Source: Bacillota bacterium (lineage in GTDB: Bacteria > Bacillota > Clostridia > Clostridiales > Clostridiaceae). Taken from it: a stretch of DNA of 23,956 nucleotides. This document shows, in pieces, positions 6,280 to 13,607 of this stretch (position 1 is its first letter; every line of letters starts with the position of its first letter). The DNA lies in assembly GCA_021779235.1 (NCBI GenBank), contig JAJYBA010000003.1:1-23956 (forward strand), read 5' to 3'. Position numbers and translations under genes: made by a program. The notes under the pieces were generated by a model. That model worked only from the letters and a program-made list of their open reading frames with translations, searched no databases and was not told the origin of the DNA.

Positions 6280-8046
6280 TTATTTAGGTTCATATTTTTT
6301 CATCTTCTGATATTTACGATTCACATAATGAGTATGAAGTAGCTCATGAGCTTTTTCACTGTAAGGCTCTCCTAAAAATTCTTTATAAAGCTTTTGAATA
6401 TAAGGATTTTCATGAGATTTTTTTATAACTTTACTATCATCTTCTTTGTAAATAGCCTCTACCCTCTTCTTAAGTATATCAACATCACCGTAAATATATG
6501 GTTGACCGCCGCCACCAATACAACCACCTGGGCATGCCATGATTTCGATTATATGGTAAGTAGCTTCACCATTTTTTATAGATTCAAGTAGTTTTCTGGC
6601 ATTACCTAGTCCATTGGTTACGGCTACATTTACATCCATATCTTTTACTTTAAGAGTTGCTTTTTTACAGCCTTCAAGGCCCCTAATGGAATGGAATTGT
6701 AATGCTGGACCGGTTTCTCCAGTAATCCATTCATAAGCAGTACGGACAGCCGCTTCTAAAACCCCACCAGAAGCTCCAAAGATAACTCCAGCTCCAGAGG
6801 ATTCTCCCAGCGGATTGTCAAAATCATCATCTTCTAAAGAAGTGAAGTCGATACCAGCTTCTTTAATCATTTTTGCGAGTTCTCTAGTGGTTATTACAAT
6901 ATCTACATCTCTTAAATTATCATGTTTTAGTTCATCTCTTGCAGCCTCATATTTCTTAGCAAGACAAGGCATAACAGACACTACTACCATTTTTTTAGGA
7001 TCTATATTCATTTTTTCTGCAAAATAGGTTTTAGCTATAACACCAAACATTTGATGTGGTGATTTGCAAGTTGAAGGAATATCTAACATATCAGGATAGT
7101 CATGTTCCAACATATTTATCCATGCTGGACAGCAACTTGTGAGTATAGGCAATGTACCACCGTGTTCTAGTCTATGTACAAACTCACTAGCTTCCTCCAT
7201 TATAGTTAAGTCAGCTGCAAAGTCTGTATCGAAAACATAATCAAATCCTAAAGCACGTAGAGCAGATACCATCTTACCGGTTACTACGGTACCAGGTTCT
7301 AAGCCAAATTCTTCTCCAAGAGCTGCTCTTATGGCAGGTGCAGTTTGCACTACAACTATTTTATCCTTAGCATCTATAGCATCCCATACATTCGGTGTGA
7401 AATTTACTTCTGTTAAAGCTGCAGTTGGACATACGGCAACGCACTGGCCACAGAAAGTACAATTTGTTTCTGCTAAGGGTGCATTAAAAGCAGGAGCTAC
7501 ATTAGTCATAAATCCTCTATTAATTCCGGACAAAACTCTGCAAGTTTGAACTTCATTACACATAGTCTCACAACGTCTGCACAAAACACATTTATCCATG
7601 TTTCTTATAATAGAATAACTTGAATTGTCTGTTTCATAATGAGACATTTTCCCTTCATATCTAATTTCACGAATATCCAGTTCTGCGGCTAGAGATTGAA
7701 GTTCACAGTGAAGGTTTTTCTCGCATAATAAACATTCTTTAGGATGATCAGAAAGATAGAGTTCTACTACAGCTCTGCGTGCTTTTATAGCCCTAATGGA
7801 ATTTGTTTTTATAACCATTCCATTGGCTACTGGAGTAGAACAGGCAGGAGCTAAATTTCTGCGTCCTTCCACCTCTACTACACATACTCTGCAAGAGCCA
7901 GGATCATTTATAGTTCTGTCATCATGAAGCTTAAAGTGACATAAAGTTGGTATATGAATATTAAGGCTTTTGGCAGCTGTTAGAATAGAAGTGCCGTCTG
8001 CTACTTCTATTTGCCTACCGTTTATAGTTAAAGTTACTAAATTCAA
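6280..8046 (-). CDS. hydA: [FeFe] hydrogenase catalytic subunit of a trimeric NAD(P)-linked complex
   Basis: About 588 residues, cytoplasmic. It reduces protons or oxidises H2 at the H-cluster and exchanges electrons with HydB. In order (numbered from the upstream in-frame GTG at 8055): an N-terminal 2Fe-2S ferredoxin domain (Cys39, 55, 58, 72), a His-Cys3 4Fe-4S site (His104, Cys108, 111, 117), two 4Fe-4S clusters (Cys156/159/162/166 and 199/202/205/209), then the H-cluster domain. That domain has all three signatures: TSCCPAW (Cys308, with proton-relay Cys309), MPCLAKKYE (Cys364) and MACPGGCIGGGGQP (Cys508, Cys512). I prefer the TTG at 8046 as the start because AGAGGTGA is 6-7 nt upstream; the GTG at 8055 lies inside that ribosome site. 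It is the last gene of hydC-hydB-hydA, 21 nt after hydB. All ligands are present, so it should be active. Confidence 0.95.
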   Translation of the reverse strand: MNLVTLTINGRQIEVADGTSILTAAKSLNIHIPTLCHFKLHDDRTINDPGSCRVCVVEVEGRRNLAPACSTPVANGMVIKTNSIRAIKARRAVVELYLSDHPKECLLCEKNLHCELQSLAAELDIREIRYEGKMSHYETDNSSYSIIRNMDKCVLCRRCETMCNEVQTCRVLSGINRGFMTNVAPAFNAPLAETNCTFCGQCVAVCPTAALTEVNFTPNVWDAIDAKDKIVVVQTAPAIRAALGEEFGLEPGTVVTGKMVSALRALGFDYVFDTDFAADLTIMEEASEFVHRLEHGGTLPILTSCCPAWINMLEHDYPDMLDIPSTCKSPHQMFGVIAKTYFAEKMNIDPKKMVVVSVMPCLAKKYEAARDELKHDNLRDVDIVITTRELAKMIKEAGIDFTSLEDDDFDNPLGESSGAGVIFGASGGVLEAAVRTAYEWITGETGPALQFHSIRGLEGCKKATLKVKDMDVNVAVTNGLGNARKLLESIKNGEATYHIIEIMACPGGCIGGGGQPYIYGDVDILKKRVEAIYKEDDSKVIKKSHENPYIQKLYKEFLGEPYSEKAHELLHTHYVNRKYQKMKKYEPK

Positions 8047-8067
8047 ATTTATCACCTCTCTTAAGTA

Positions 8068-9963
8068 TTACTTTCGTATTATTGCATTTACAGGGCAAAC
8101 TTCATAGCATGAACCGCATTTAATGCATCTATCCTGGTCAATAACATGTAGCTCTTTAACTTTTCCATGTATACAGGTAACAGGACAAATCTTAGCACAA
8201 CGAGTACAGCCTATACATTTATCTGTTATTTCATACATCAATAATTCTTTACATACTCCAGCAGGGCAATGTTTATCTCTTACATGAGCATTGAATTCCT
8301 CTTCAAAATACGTTAGATTGCTTAGAATAGGATTTGGAGATGTTTGACCAAGGCCACAAAGTGACGTATCTTTAATAATTTGACCAAGCTCCTTCAAATT
8401 AGTTATATCTTGCTCGGTAGCTCTACCTTTTGTTATTTTATCTAATATTTCATACAATCTAGTATTTCCTACTCTACAAGGAGTACATTTACCACAAGAT
8501 TCTTCTAAAGTGAATTCGAGATAGAATTTTGCAATATCCACCATGCAGTTATCTTCATCCATTACAATCATTCCACCAGAGCCCATCATGGAACCAATGG
8601 AATTTAAAGATTCATAGTCTATTGGCGTATCTAAAAGAGAAGCGGGGATACATCCTCCAGAAGGTCCACCAGTTTGAACTGCTTTAAATTCACGTCCGTT
8701 TTTAATGCCGCCACCAATATCGTATATGATTTCTCGGAGTGTAGTTCCCATTGGCACCTCAACGAGGCCCACATTGTTGATTTTGCCCGCAAGAGCAAAA
8801 ACTTTAGTTCCTTTAGAGGTTTTTGTTCCTATAGAGCTGAACCATTCAGCTCCTTTATTTATAATGGCAGGTATGCAAGCAAAGGTTTCCACATTATTAA
8901 CACTGGTAGGTTTATCCCAAAGGCCGCTTTCAGCAGGGAATGGAGGCTTATTTGTGGGTTCACCACGATATCCTTCAATGGAGTGGATAAGAGCAGTTTC
9001 TTCTCCACAAACAAAGGCACCAGCACCATATTTTAATTTTATATCGAAACTAAAGTCAGTTCCTAAAATATTGTTACCTAAAACACCCCACGTGCGGGCT
9101 TGATTAATAGCTATTTTAAGTCTATCAATGGCTAGTGGATACTCAGCTCTTATATATATAAAACCTATGGAGGCGCCTATAGCGTATCCAGCAATAGCCA
9201 TAGCTTCTAGCACACTATGAGGATCGCCTTCAAGTATTGAACGATCCATAAAAGCACCAGGATCTCCTTCGTCTGCATTACATATAATATATTTTTGATC
9301 CGCTTTATATTTCTTAGCAAAAGACCATTTTGTGCCTGTAGGGAAACCACCGCCACCACGTCCGCGAAGCCCAGAATCAGAAATTAGTTTAATAATACCA
9401 TCTTGGGACATAGTAGTAATAACTTTACCTAAGGCCATGTAACCTTCTTCAGCAATTGCTTCCCGAATGTCTTCAGGATTTATAAGCCCGCAGTTTCTAA
9501 GTGCAATTCTGTGTTGTTTTTTGTAAAAGGACATTTCATCTTGTCTCTTAACCTTTTGTTTCAAAGTTGGTTCTTCATATAATAATCTTTCAATAACATT
9601 ACCTTGAAGTAGATGTTGCTGTACTATTTCTTCAGCATCCTCTGGTTTTACCTGAACATAAAAGACATCATCGGGATCTATTTTTACAATAGGTCCTTTT
9701 TCGCAAAAACCAAAGCAGCCTGTTACATGTGCGTTAACTTCATGGTCTAAGCCTGCTTCTTTTATCTTTGCGTTCAAGTTATCAATAATAAGTGAACTTT
9801 CAGCAGATTGGCAACCGGTTCCACCACAAACGGATATTTCACGTTTGCATCTAGTATGTTCTACACCTAACTCCTCATCATGAGAGAATTTTCTAAGCTT
9901 CATTAATTGCGTAAATTCCTCATGAGCTTTCGCAAGTTCTTGAAAAGAATTGATTTTATTCAA
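8068..9963 (-). CDS. hydB: NuoF-like NAD(P)H-oxidising subunit of the [FeFe] hydrogenase complex
   Basis: A 631-residue flavoprotein that carries FMN and binds NAD(H) or NADP(H), the likely branch point of electron bifurcation. In order: an N-terminal thioredoxin-like 2Fe-2S domain (Cys46, 51, 83, 87 in CGGTGC and GCFGFC), the NuoF/51-kDa domain with the Gly-rich loop GLRGRGGGGFPTGTKW (about 198-213) and NADEGDPGAFMDR, then a SCGKCTPCR 4Fe-4S site (Cys490, 493, 496, with Cys536). It ends in a two-cluster ferredoxin domain (Cys583/586/589/593 and 613/616/619/623). I start at the TTG at 9963, with GGCGAGGAGG 8 nt upstream; a TTG at 10002 would add 13 residues but has no ribosome site. It matches HydB of Thermotoga and HndC of Desulfovibrio in layout. 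Nucleotide specificity cannot be read from the sequence by eye. Confidence 0.93.
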   Translation of the reverse strand: MNKINSFQELAKAHEEFTQLMKLRKFSHDEELGVEHTRCKREISVCGGTGCQSAESSLIIDNLNAKIKEAGLDHEVNAHVTGCFGFCEKGPIVKIDPDDVFYVQVKPEDAEEIVQQHLLQGNVIERLLYEEPTLKQKVKRQDEMSFYKKQHRIALRNCGLINPEDIREAIAEEGYMALGKVITTMSQDGIIKLISDSGLRGRGGGGFPTGTKWSFAKKYKADQKYIICNADEGDPGAFMDRSILEGDPHSVLEAMAIAGYAIGASIGFIYIRAEYPLAIDRLKIAINQARTWGVLGNNILGTDFSFDIKLKYGAGAFVCGEETALIHSIEGYRGEPTNKPPFPAESGLWDKPTSVNNVETFACIPAIINKGAEWFSSIGTKTSKGTKVFALAGKINNVGLVEVPMGTTLREIIYDIGGGIKNGREFKAVQTGGPSGGCIPASLLDTPIDYESLNSIGSMMGSGGMIVMDEDNCMVDIAKFYLEFTLEESCGKCTPCRVGNTRLYEILDKITKGRATEQDITNLKELGQIIKDTSLCGLGQTSPNPILSNLTYFEEEFNAHVRDKHCPAGVCKELLMYEITDKCIGCTRCAKICPVTCIHGKVKELHVIDQDRCIKCGSCYEVCPVNAIIRK

Positions 9964-9994
9964 GGTTAAATCCTCCTCGCCGTTTTCTTTAGTA

Positions 9995-10017
9995 GATAAC
10001 AATTATTAATCGCTATC
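9995..10017 (-). other. Intercistronic hairpin between hydC and hydB
   Basis: In minus-strand RNA the sequence from 10017 to 9995 folds as GAUAGCGAUUA against UAAUUGUUAUC, 11 bp of which two are G-U pairs. It begins 6 nt after the hydC stop and ends 31 nt before the hydB TTG. The motif GATAACAATT is shared with the structured element at 468-490, but the TATTCCT block is not present. It might mark an RNA-processing site that sets subunit ratios. Confidence 0.4.
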
Positions 10018-10023
10018 TCTTTC

Positions 10024-10503
10024 CTATTCTGAGTACTCTTCTAAAATTTTAATTACATCATTTGTTTTAAAATGACCATAAACTTTACCGTTAACCGTTA
10101 CTACTGGAGCAAGTCCACAGGCTCCTACGCATCTTAAAGTTTCAATGGTATATTTCTTATCAGGGGTAGTTTCTCCAGCAGATATATTGAGCCTTCTTTC
10201 AAATTCACCTAAAATATCTGCAGCTCCACGTACAAAACAAGCAGTTCCGGTGCATATATTTATAACATATTTACCTCTAGGCACTGTAGTAAAATAGGAG
10301 TAAAAGGTTACAACACCGTATACTGAAGCTGTAGGAACGTGTAATTTTTCTCCAACGAAATCCTGAACTTCATTAGGCAAATAGCCAAATATTTGTTGCG
10401 CTTTATGTAAGACTTCAATTAAAGAACTGCGGTCATTAGGTACAGTTTTGATAAAATCTTCGAGTTGTTTAAATTTTTCATTAGATAAGTTTTCTGAACA
10501 CAC
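10024..10503 (-). CDS. hydC: NuoE-like 2Fe-2S subunit of the [FeFe] hydrogenase complex
   Basis: A 159-residue 24-kDa (NuoE) family protein with a thioredoxin-like fold and one 2Fe-2S cluster held by Cys84, Cys89, Cys125 and Cys129 (INICTGTACFVRG and LRCVGACGLAPVV). The N-terminal helical part (about 1-75) carries the family sequence LIEVLHKAQQIFGYLP and VYGVVTFYSYF. In HydABC-type complexes it is the small partner of HydB. It starts with GTG at 10503, preceded by AAGGAGG 8 nt upstream. It is the first gene of the hydC-hydB-hydA operon, and its promoter region (10504-10600) contains repeated GGTATATA blocks and a Fur/PerR-like box. Confidence 0.93.
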   Translation of the reverse strand: MCSENLSNEKFKQLEDFIKTVPNDRSSLIEVLHKAQQIFGYLPNEVQDFVGEKLHVPTASVYGVVTFYSYFTTVPRGKYVINICTGTACFVRGAADILGEFERRLNISAGETTPDKKYTIETLRCVGACGLAPVVTVNGKVYGHFKTNDVIKILEEYSE

Positions 10504-10533
10504 TATGTATACCTCCTTGCTATTCTCTAGGGT

Positions 10534-10548
10534 ATATAATAATTATCA
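10534..10548 (-). promoter_or_regulatory. Possible Fur/PerR-family box upstream of hydC
   Basis: On the minus strand the sequence reads TGATAATTATTATAT, matching 12 of 14 positions of both the Fur 7-1-7 box (TGATAATnATTATCA) and the PerR box (TTATAATnATTATAA). It sits 31-45 nt upstream of the hydC start, between two GGTATATA blocks (10531 and 10551), where a promoter would be. Such matches are easy to find in A+T-rich DNA, so this is only a candidate. No clear -35/-10 pair was assigned for hydC. Confidence 0.25.
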
Positions 10549-10696
10549 ATGGTATATACCCCAATTTATTTTAGACAAATATCAATTAATAGTGTTTCCA
10601 ATTTGAGATGGAATATCCTATTAAGCTTCTAGAGGCTTCTACAAATTGGCGTGCAAATAAATTTGATTTATTTTGAAAAACTATATAAAATCACAC

Positions 10697-10725
10697 TTGA
10701 AAAATAAAAATAGATATGTTAGAAT
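10697..10725 (+). promoter_or_regulatory. Promoter of psuK-psuG
   Basis: TTGAAA (10697-10702), a 17-bp spacer and TAGAAT (10720-10725), 48 nt before the psuK ATG. Upstream, AAGCTTCTAGAGGCTT (10623-10638) is an imperfect palindrome that might be an operator. Confidence 0.6.
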
Positions 10726-10773
10726 ATTAATAAGCTAATGTTTATATACTAAACATATATTAAGGAGAATTTT

Positions 10774-11868
10774 ATGACAAACAGAGAACAAGAAATTTTG
10801 GAATTGATCAAAAAAAATCCTATGATTTCTCAAAAAGAACTCGCTGATTCCTTAGGAATTACACGTTCATCAGTGGCAGTCCACATTACCAATTTGCTAA
10901 AAAAAGGATATGTAGTTGGCAAAGGATATATAGTAAGAGAGCAGCCATATATAAGTATTGTTGGTGGAACTAATATTGATATTCAAGGTTTTCCAAAAAA
11001 TGATTTAATATTAAAGGATTCTAACCCTGGAGAGGTGAAGGTTTCACTTGGTGGTGTAGGAAGAAATATTGGTGAAAATCTAGTGAAATTAGGCATAGAA
11101 ACTAAGCTTATTAGCGCAGTAGGCGATGATGTATATGGAAGAAAAATATTAGATGAGTCAAGGTTAATTCATCTTAATATGGAAGACTCCCTTATTTTAA
11201 AGGAGCATGCTACTTCTACCTATTTATCAATACTAGATGCTAGTGGTGATATGATGGTAGCTATAGCCCACATGGATATTGTTGATAAGGTTAGTGTGGA
11301 TTTTATTAAAAATAAGAAGCATATAATTGAAAATTCGAAGCTTTGTATTATCGATACAAATATTCCAAAGGAAACTATAGAATATATTCTAACTAATTAC
11401 AAGGATGTAGACTTTTTCTTAGATACAGTATCAACAACAAAAGCAAAAAAAATCAAGGATATCATTGGTTATTTTCATACAATTAAACCTAACAAACTTG
11501 AGGCTGAAATGTTATCAGGTATTAAAATCAACAATGAAACTGATCTAAAGAGGGCAGCAAATTACTTTTTAGAAAAGGGAGTTAAAAGAGTGTTTATAAG
11601 TCTTGGTGAAGAGGGAATGTATTATGATGATGGTGTTAATGCTAATCATATAAGAAATCCAAAGATACAGGTAGTTAATGCAACAGGGGCAGGTGATGCA
11701 TGCCTCGCAGCACTAGCTTATAGTCATTTTAATAATTTTGATATTGACTATAGTACAAGGTTTTCAATGAGTGCAGCAATATTAGCCTTATCCCATGAAA
11801 ATACTATTAACCCTAACATATCTGTAGAAAATATAAATAAGAAGATGAAGGAGATTGAATTATGTTAA
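10774..11868 (+). CDS. psuK: Pseudouridine kinase with N-terminal helix-turn-helix
   Basis: A 364-residue PfkB-family sugar kinase. Residues 1-50 form a winged helix-turn-helix (REQEILELIKKNPMISQKEL, ADSLGITRSSVAVHITNL), and the kinase domain starts at about 58 (YISIVGGTNIDIQGFPKNDL). Family marks are the GGVGRNIGENL block (93-103) and the C-terminal PfkB signature NATGAGDAC with catalytic Asp308. The DNA-binding fusion occurs in the pseudouridine kinase group and suggests it may also control its own operon. PsuK phosphorylates pseudouridine to pseudouridine 5'-phosphate, the substrate of the next gene. The ATG has AAGGAGAA upstream, and the gene overlaps psuG by 7 nt. The name rests mainly on this pairing, since PfkB kinases alone are hard to tell apart. 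No pseudouridine transporter lies nearby. Confidence 0.85.
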   Translation: MTNREQEILELIKKNPMISQKELADSLGITRSSVAVHITNLLKKGYVVGKGYIVREQPYISIVGGTNIDIQGFPKNDLILKDSNPGEVKVSLGGVGRNIGENLVKLGIETKLISAVGDDVYGRKILDESRLIHLNMEDSLILKEHATSTYLSILDASGDMMVAIAHMDIVDKVSVDFIKNKKHIIENSKLCIIDTNIPKETIEYILTNYKDVDFFLDTVSTTKAKKIKDIIGYFHTIKPNKLEAEMLSGIKINNETDLKRAANYFLEKGVKRVFISLGEEGMYYDDGVNANHIRNPKIQVVNATGAGDACLAALAYSHFNNFDIDYSTRFSMSAAILALSHENTINPNISVENINKKMKEIELC

Positions 11869-12779
11869 AAAATTATTTAGATATTAACCCAGAGGTTGCT
11901 AAGGCATTAGAAGAAGGAAAGGCTGTAGTAGCTTTAGAATCTACTATTATATCTCACGGAATGCCTTATCCAAAGAATGTTGAAACTGCTTTAAAGGTAG
12001 AAGAAATAATAAGAGAAAATGGAGCAATACCAGCTACTATTGCAATTCTTAATGGAAGATTAAAGGTAGGTTTAACTAGAGATGAAATAGAGGCACTTGG
12101 AAGTGGTAAAAATGTCATTAAAACTAGTAGACGTGATATTCCTTTTATAATAGCAAATAAGGCCGATGGGGCAACTACGGTGGCATCAACAATGATAATT
12201 GCTGCACTTGCAGGAGTTAAGGTTTTTGCTACAGGTGGTATTGGTGGAGTACATAGAGGAGCACAACAAACCTTTGATATTTCAGCGGATCTTCAAGAAT
12301 TAGCACATACTAATGTAGCTGTAATTTGTGCAGGAGCAAAATCTATATTAGATATAGGCTTAACTTTAGAGTATCTAGAAACTCAAGGTGTTCCAGTAGT
12401 TGGCTTTGGCACAGATGAACTTCCTGCTTTTTATACTAGAAAGAGTGGTTTCGGGGTAGATTACCGTATAGATTCTGCCGATAAACTTGCAGTAGCCTTA
12501 AAAGCAAAATGGGATTTAGGTTTAAATGGAGGCTTAGTTGTTGCTAATCCAATTCCAAAGCAGTATGAGATGGATTATGATGCTATAACTAATGCTATTG
12601 AAAATGCCTTGAAAGAATTAGATGAAAAAGGAATTAAGGGAAAAGAAAGTACACCATTCTTGCTTGGAAAAGTTAAAGAAATTACTGGTGGAGCAAGCCT
12701 GGAATCAAATATTCAATTAGTATATAATAATGCTAAAGTTGGAGCACAATTAGCTGTGGAATTAGCTAAGCTTGGATAA
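11862..12779 (+). CDS. psuG: Pseudouridine-5'-phosphate glycosidase
   Basis: A 305-residue cytoplasmic enzyme that cleaves the C-C glycosidic bond of pseudouridine 5'-phosphate to uracil and ribose 5-phosphate. Family blocks are all present: VVALESTIISHGMPYP (22-37), TTVASTMIIAALAGVKVFAT (105-124), GGIGGVHRGAQQTFDISADL (125-144) and CAGAKSILDI (156-165). In the last, Lys160 is the likely Schiff-base lysine, corresponding by context to the catalytic lysine of the E. coli enzyme. The length is normal. Its ATG overlaps the end of psuK (translational coupling), with GAAGGAGATTG as the ribosome site inside psuK. A strong hairpin follows at 12841-12880. Certainty is high. Confidence 0.95.
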   Translation: MLKNYLDINPEVAKALEEGKAVVALESTIISHGMPYPKNVETALKVEEIIRENGAIPATIAILNGRLKVGLTRDEIEALGSGKNVIKTSRRDIPFIIANKADGATTVASTMIIAALAGVKVFATGGIGGVHRGAQQTFDISADLQELAHTNVAVICAGAKSILDIGLTLEYLETQGVPVVGFGTDELPAFYTRKSGFGVDYRIDSADKLAVALKAKWDLGLNGGLVVANPIPKQYEMDYDAITNAIENALKELDEKGIKGKESTPFLLGKVKEITGGASLESNIQLVYNNAKVGAQLAVELAKLG

Positions 12780-12800
12780 ATAGTAATTCAAGTAATATAT

Positions 12801-12890
12801 GAAGATTCCCCTGCGTGCCTTGCAAACGAGCTCTAAACTGGAAATTCCATTAAGAAACTCTAATTTCTTAATGGAATTTCAATAGTTTTA
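12801..12890. repeat. Second intergenic element family, copy 1 (after psuG)
   Basis: This stretch shares an ordered set of blocks with 17898-18010: CTGCGTGCCTTGCAA (12811-12825), CGAGCTC (12827-12833), AAACTGGAAATTCC and, at the end, AATTTCAATAGTTTT. The copies differ in the middle, where this one carries the 17-bp hairpin listed separately. It runs up to and just into the 3' end of the convergent HsmA-like gene. Both copies follow the stop of a plus-strand gene. Confidence 0.55.
12841..12880. terminator. 17-bp perfect hairpin between psuG and the HsmA-like gene
   Basis: GAAATTCCATTAAGAAA (12841-12857) and TTTCTTAATGGAATTTC (12864-12880) pair perfectly around CTCTAA. It sits between convergent genes and so likely ends transcription of psuKG; on the plus strand AATAGTTTTA follows, a weak T tract. 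Confidence 0.65.
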
Positions 12891-13250
12891 CAAGTGCAAA
12901 ACCGCCCCTAAAATATAAGAAATAACCCAGATGATCCATGCAAAAAAACTGAATTTATAGAATTGAATTAATAAATTTTTATGTTTTTTATTTAATATAA
13001 TAATAGCCCCAACCGCATTAATTAGCATAAGAAATAATGCAATATCTCCAAATATATAATGTAACCCAAAGTTTATCTTACTTCCACCAAGCTTATACAT
13101 AATTATAGTACTAGCCGCATCGAAACAAAAGCCAATACAAAACATAATGGCATGCCAAGGCTTTAATATCTTTCGTTTGAATTCATTTAAAATAGAAATT
13201 GTATAAATAATTAATGCTAAAGTCATTAAAACTACTGAAAAAACTAGCAT
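12888..13250 (-). CDS. Small four-helix membrane protein, HsmA-like
   Basis: A 120-residue integral membrane protein with four hydrophobic segments at about 1-21, 32-52, 62-86 and 98-118. Charged short loops carry FKRKILKPWHA and NKKHKNLLIQFYK. Sequence marks are FCIGFCFDAASTIIMYKLGG and HYIFGDIALFLMLINAVGAI. This resembles the HsmA / TIGR03987 family of conserved small membrane proteins, whose biochemical role I do not know. The ATG has AGGAGGATC immediately upstream. It is a single gene convergent with psuG, with no functional link implied. An 11-bp dyad sits over its likely promoter. Confidence 0.7.
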   Translation of the reverse strand: MLVFSVVLMTLALIIYTISILNEFKRKILKPWHAIMFCIGFCFDAASTIIMYKLGGSKINFGLHYIFGDIALFLMLINAVGAIIILNKKHKNLLIQFYKFSFFAWIIWVISYILGAVLHL

Positions 13251-13292
13251 TTTTGATCCTCCTAAAAAATTGTTGTAGTCTTATATGCAATC

Positions 13293-13321
13293 TAATTGTA
13301 TATAACTATAATATACAATTA
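13293..13321 (-). promoter_or_regulatory. 11-bp dyad over the HsmA-like gene promoter
   Basis: TAATTGTATAT (13293-13303) and ATATACAATTA (13311-13321) are perfect inverted repeats with a 7-nt spacer, 43-71 nt upstream of the HsmA-like start. On the minus strand a TTTACA (-35) with a TTATAT (-10) at 17 bp overlaps it. The half-site ATTGTATA is the same as in the dyad at 589-617. Operator function is inferred. Confidence 0.35.
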
Positions 13322-13457
13322 ATGTAAATATTATTATATTATTGACAGTTATTTTAGTATATATTCGTAATAATATTTTTACTTTCATGGCTATAATTTA
13401 TATTCATAAATAAGGAAATGATATCTTTGATATTTAATCATAATTGTACTTATAAAA

Positions 13458-13473
13458 TAATTGATATCAATTA
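13458..13473. promoter_or_regulatory. 16-bp perfect palindrome upstream of yjjI
   Basis: TAATTGATATCAATTA is fully symmetrical and lies 134 nt before the yjjI start in a 342-bp gene-free stretch (13251-13592). That stretch otherwise holds only A+T-rich sequence and the dyad at 13293. It is a candidate operator for the glycyl-radical operon; the regulator is unknown. A TTGACA at 13343 has no good -10 at the usual distance. Confidence 0.3.
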
Positions 13474-13607
13474 ACAGAGAAAAGCTTTGCAAAAACATAA
13501 GATTCAATATAAAATATAATTAACAGCATATAATAAATTCACATACTTATATGTTAAACAACCCATTTAAAAATGTGGTTAAAATAATTTAAATGGAGTG
13601 GTGTTAT

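Noticed and set aside
8674..9103. Plus-strand reading frames of 120 and 132 codons
   Set aside because: They are antisense to the conserved NuoF domain of hydB and have no ribosome site.
13593..13607. Upstream ATG of yjjI
   Set aside because: It lies within the GGAGTGG ribosome site used by the ATG at 13608.
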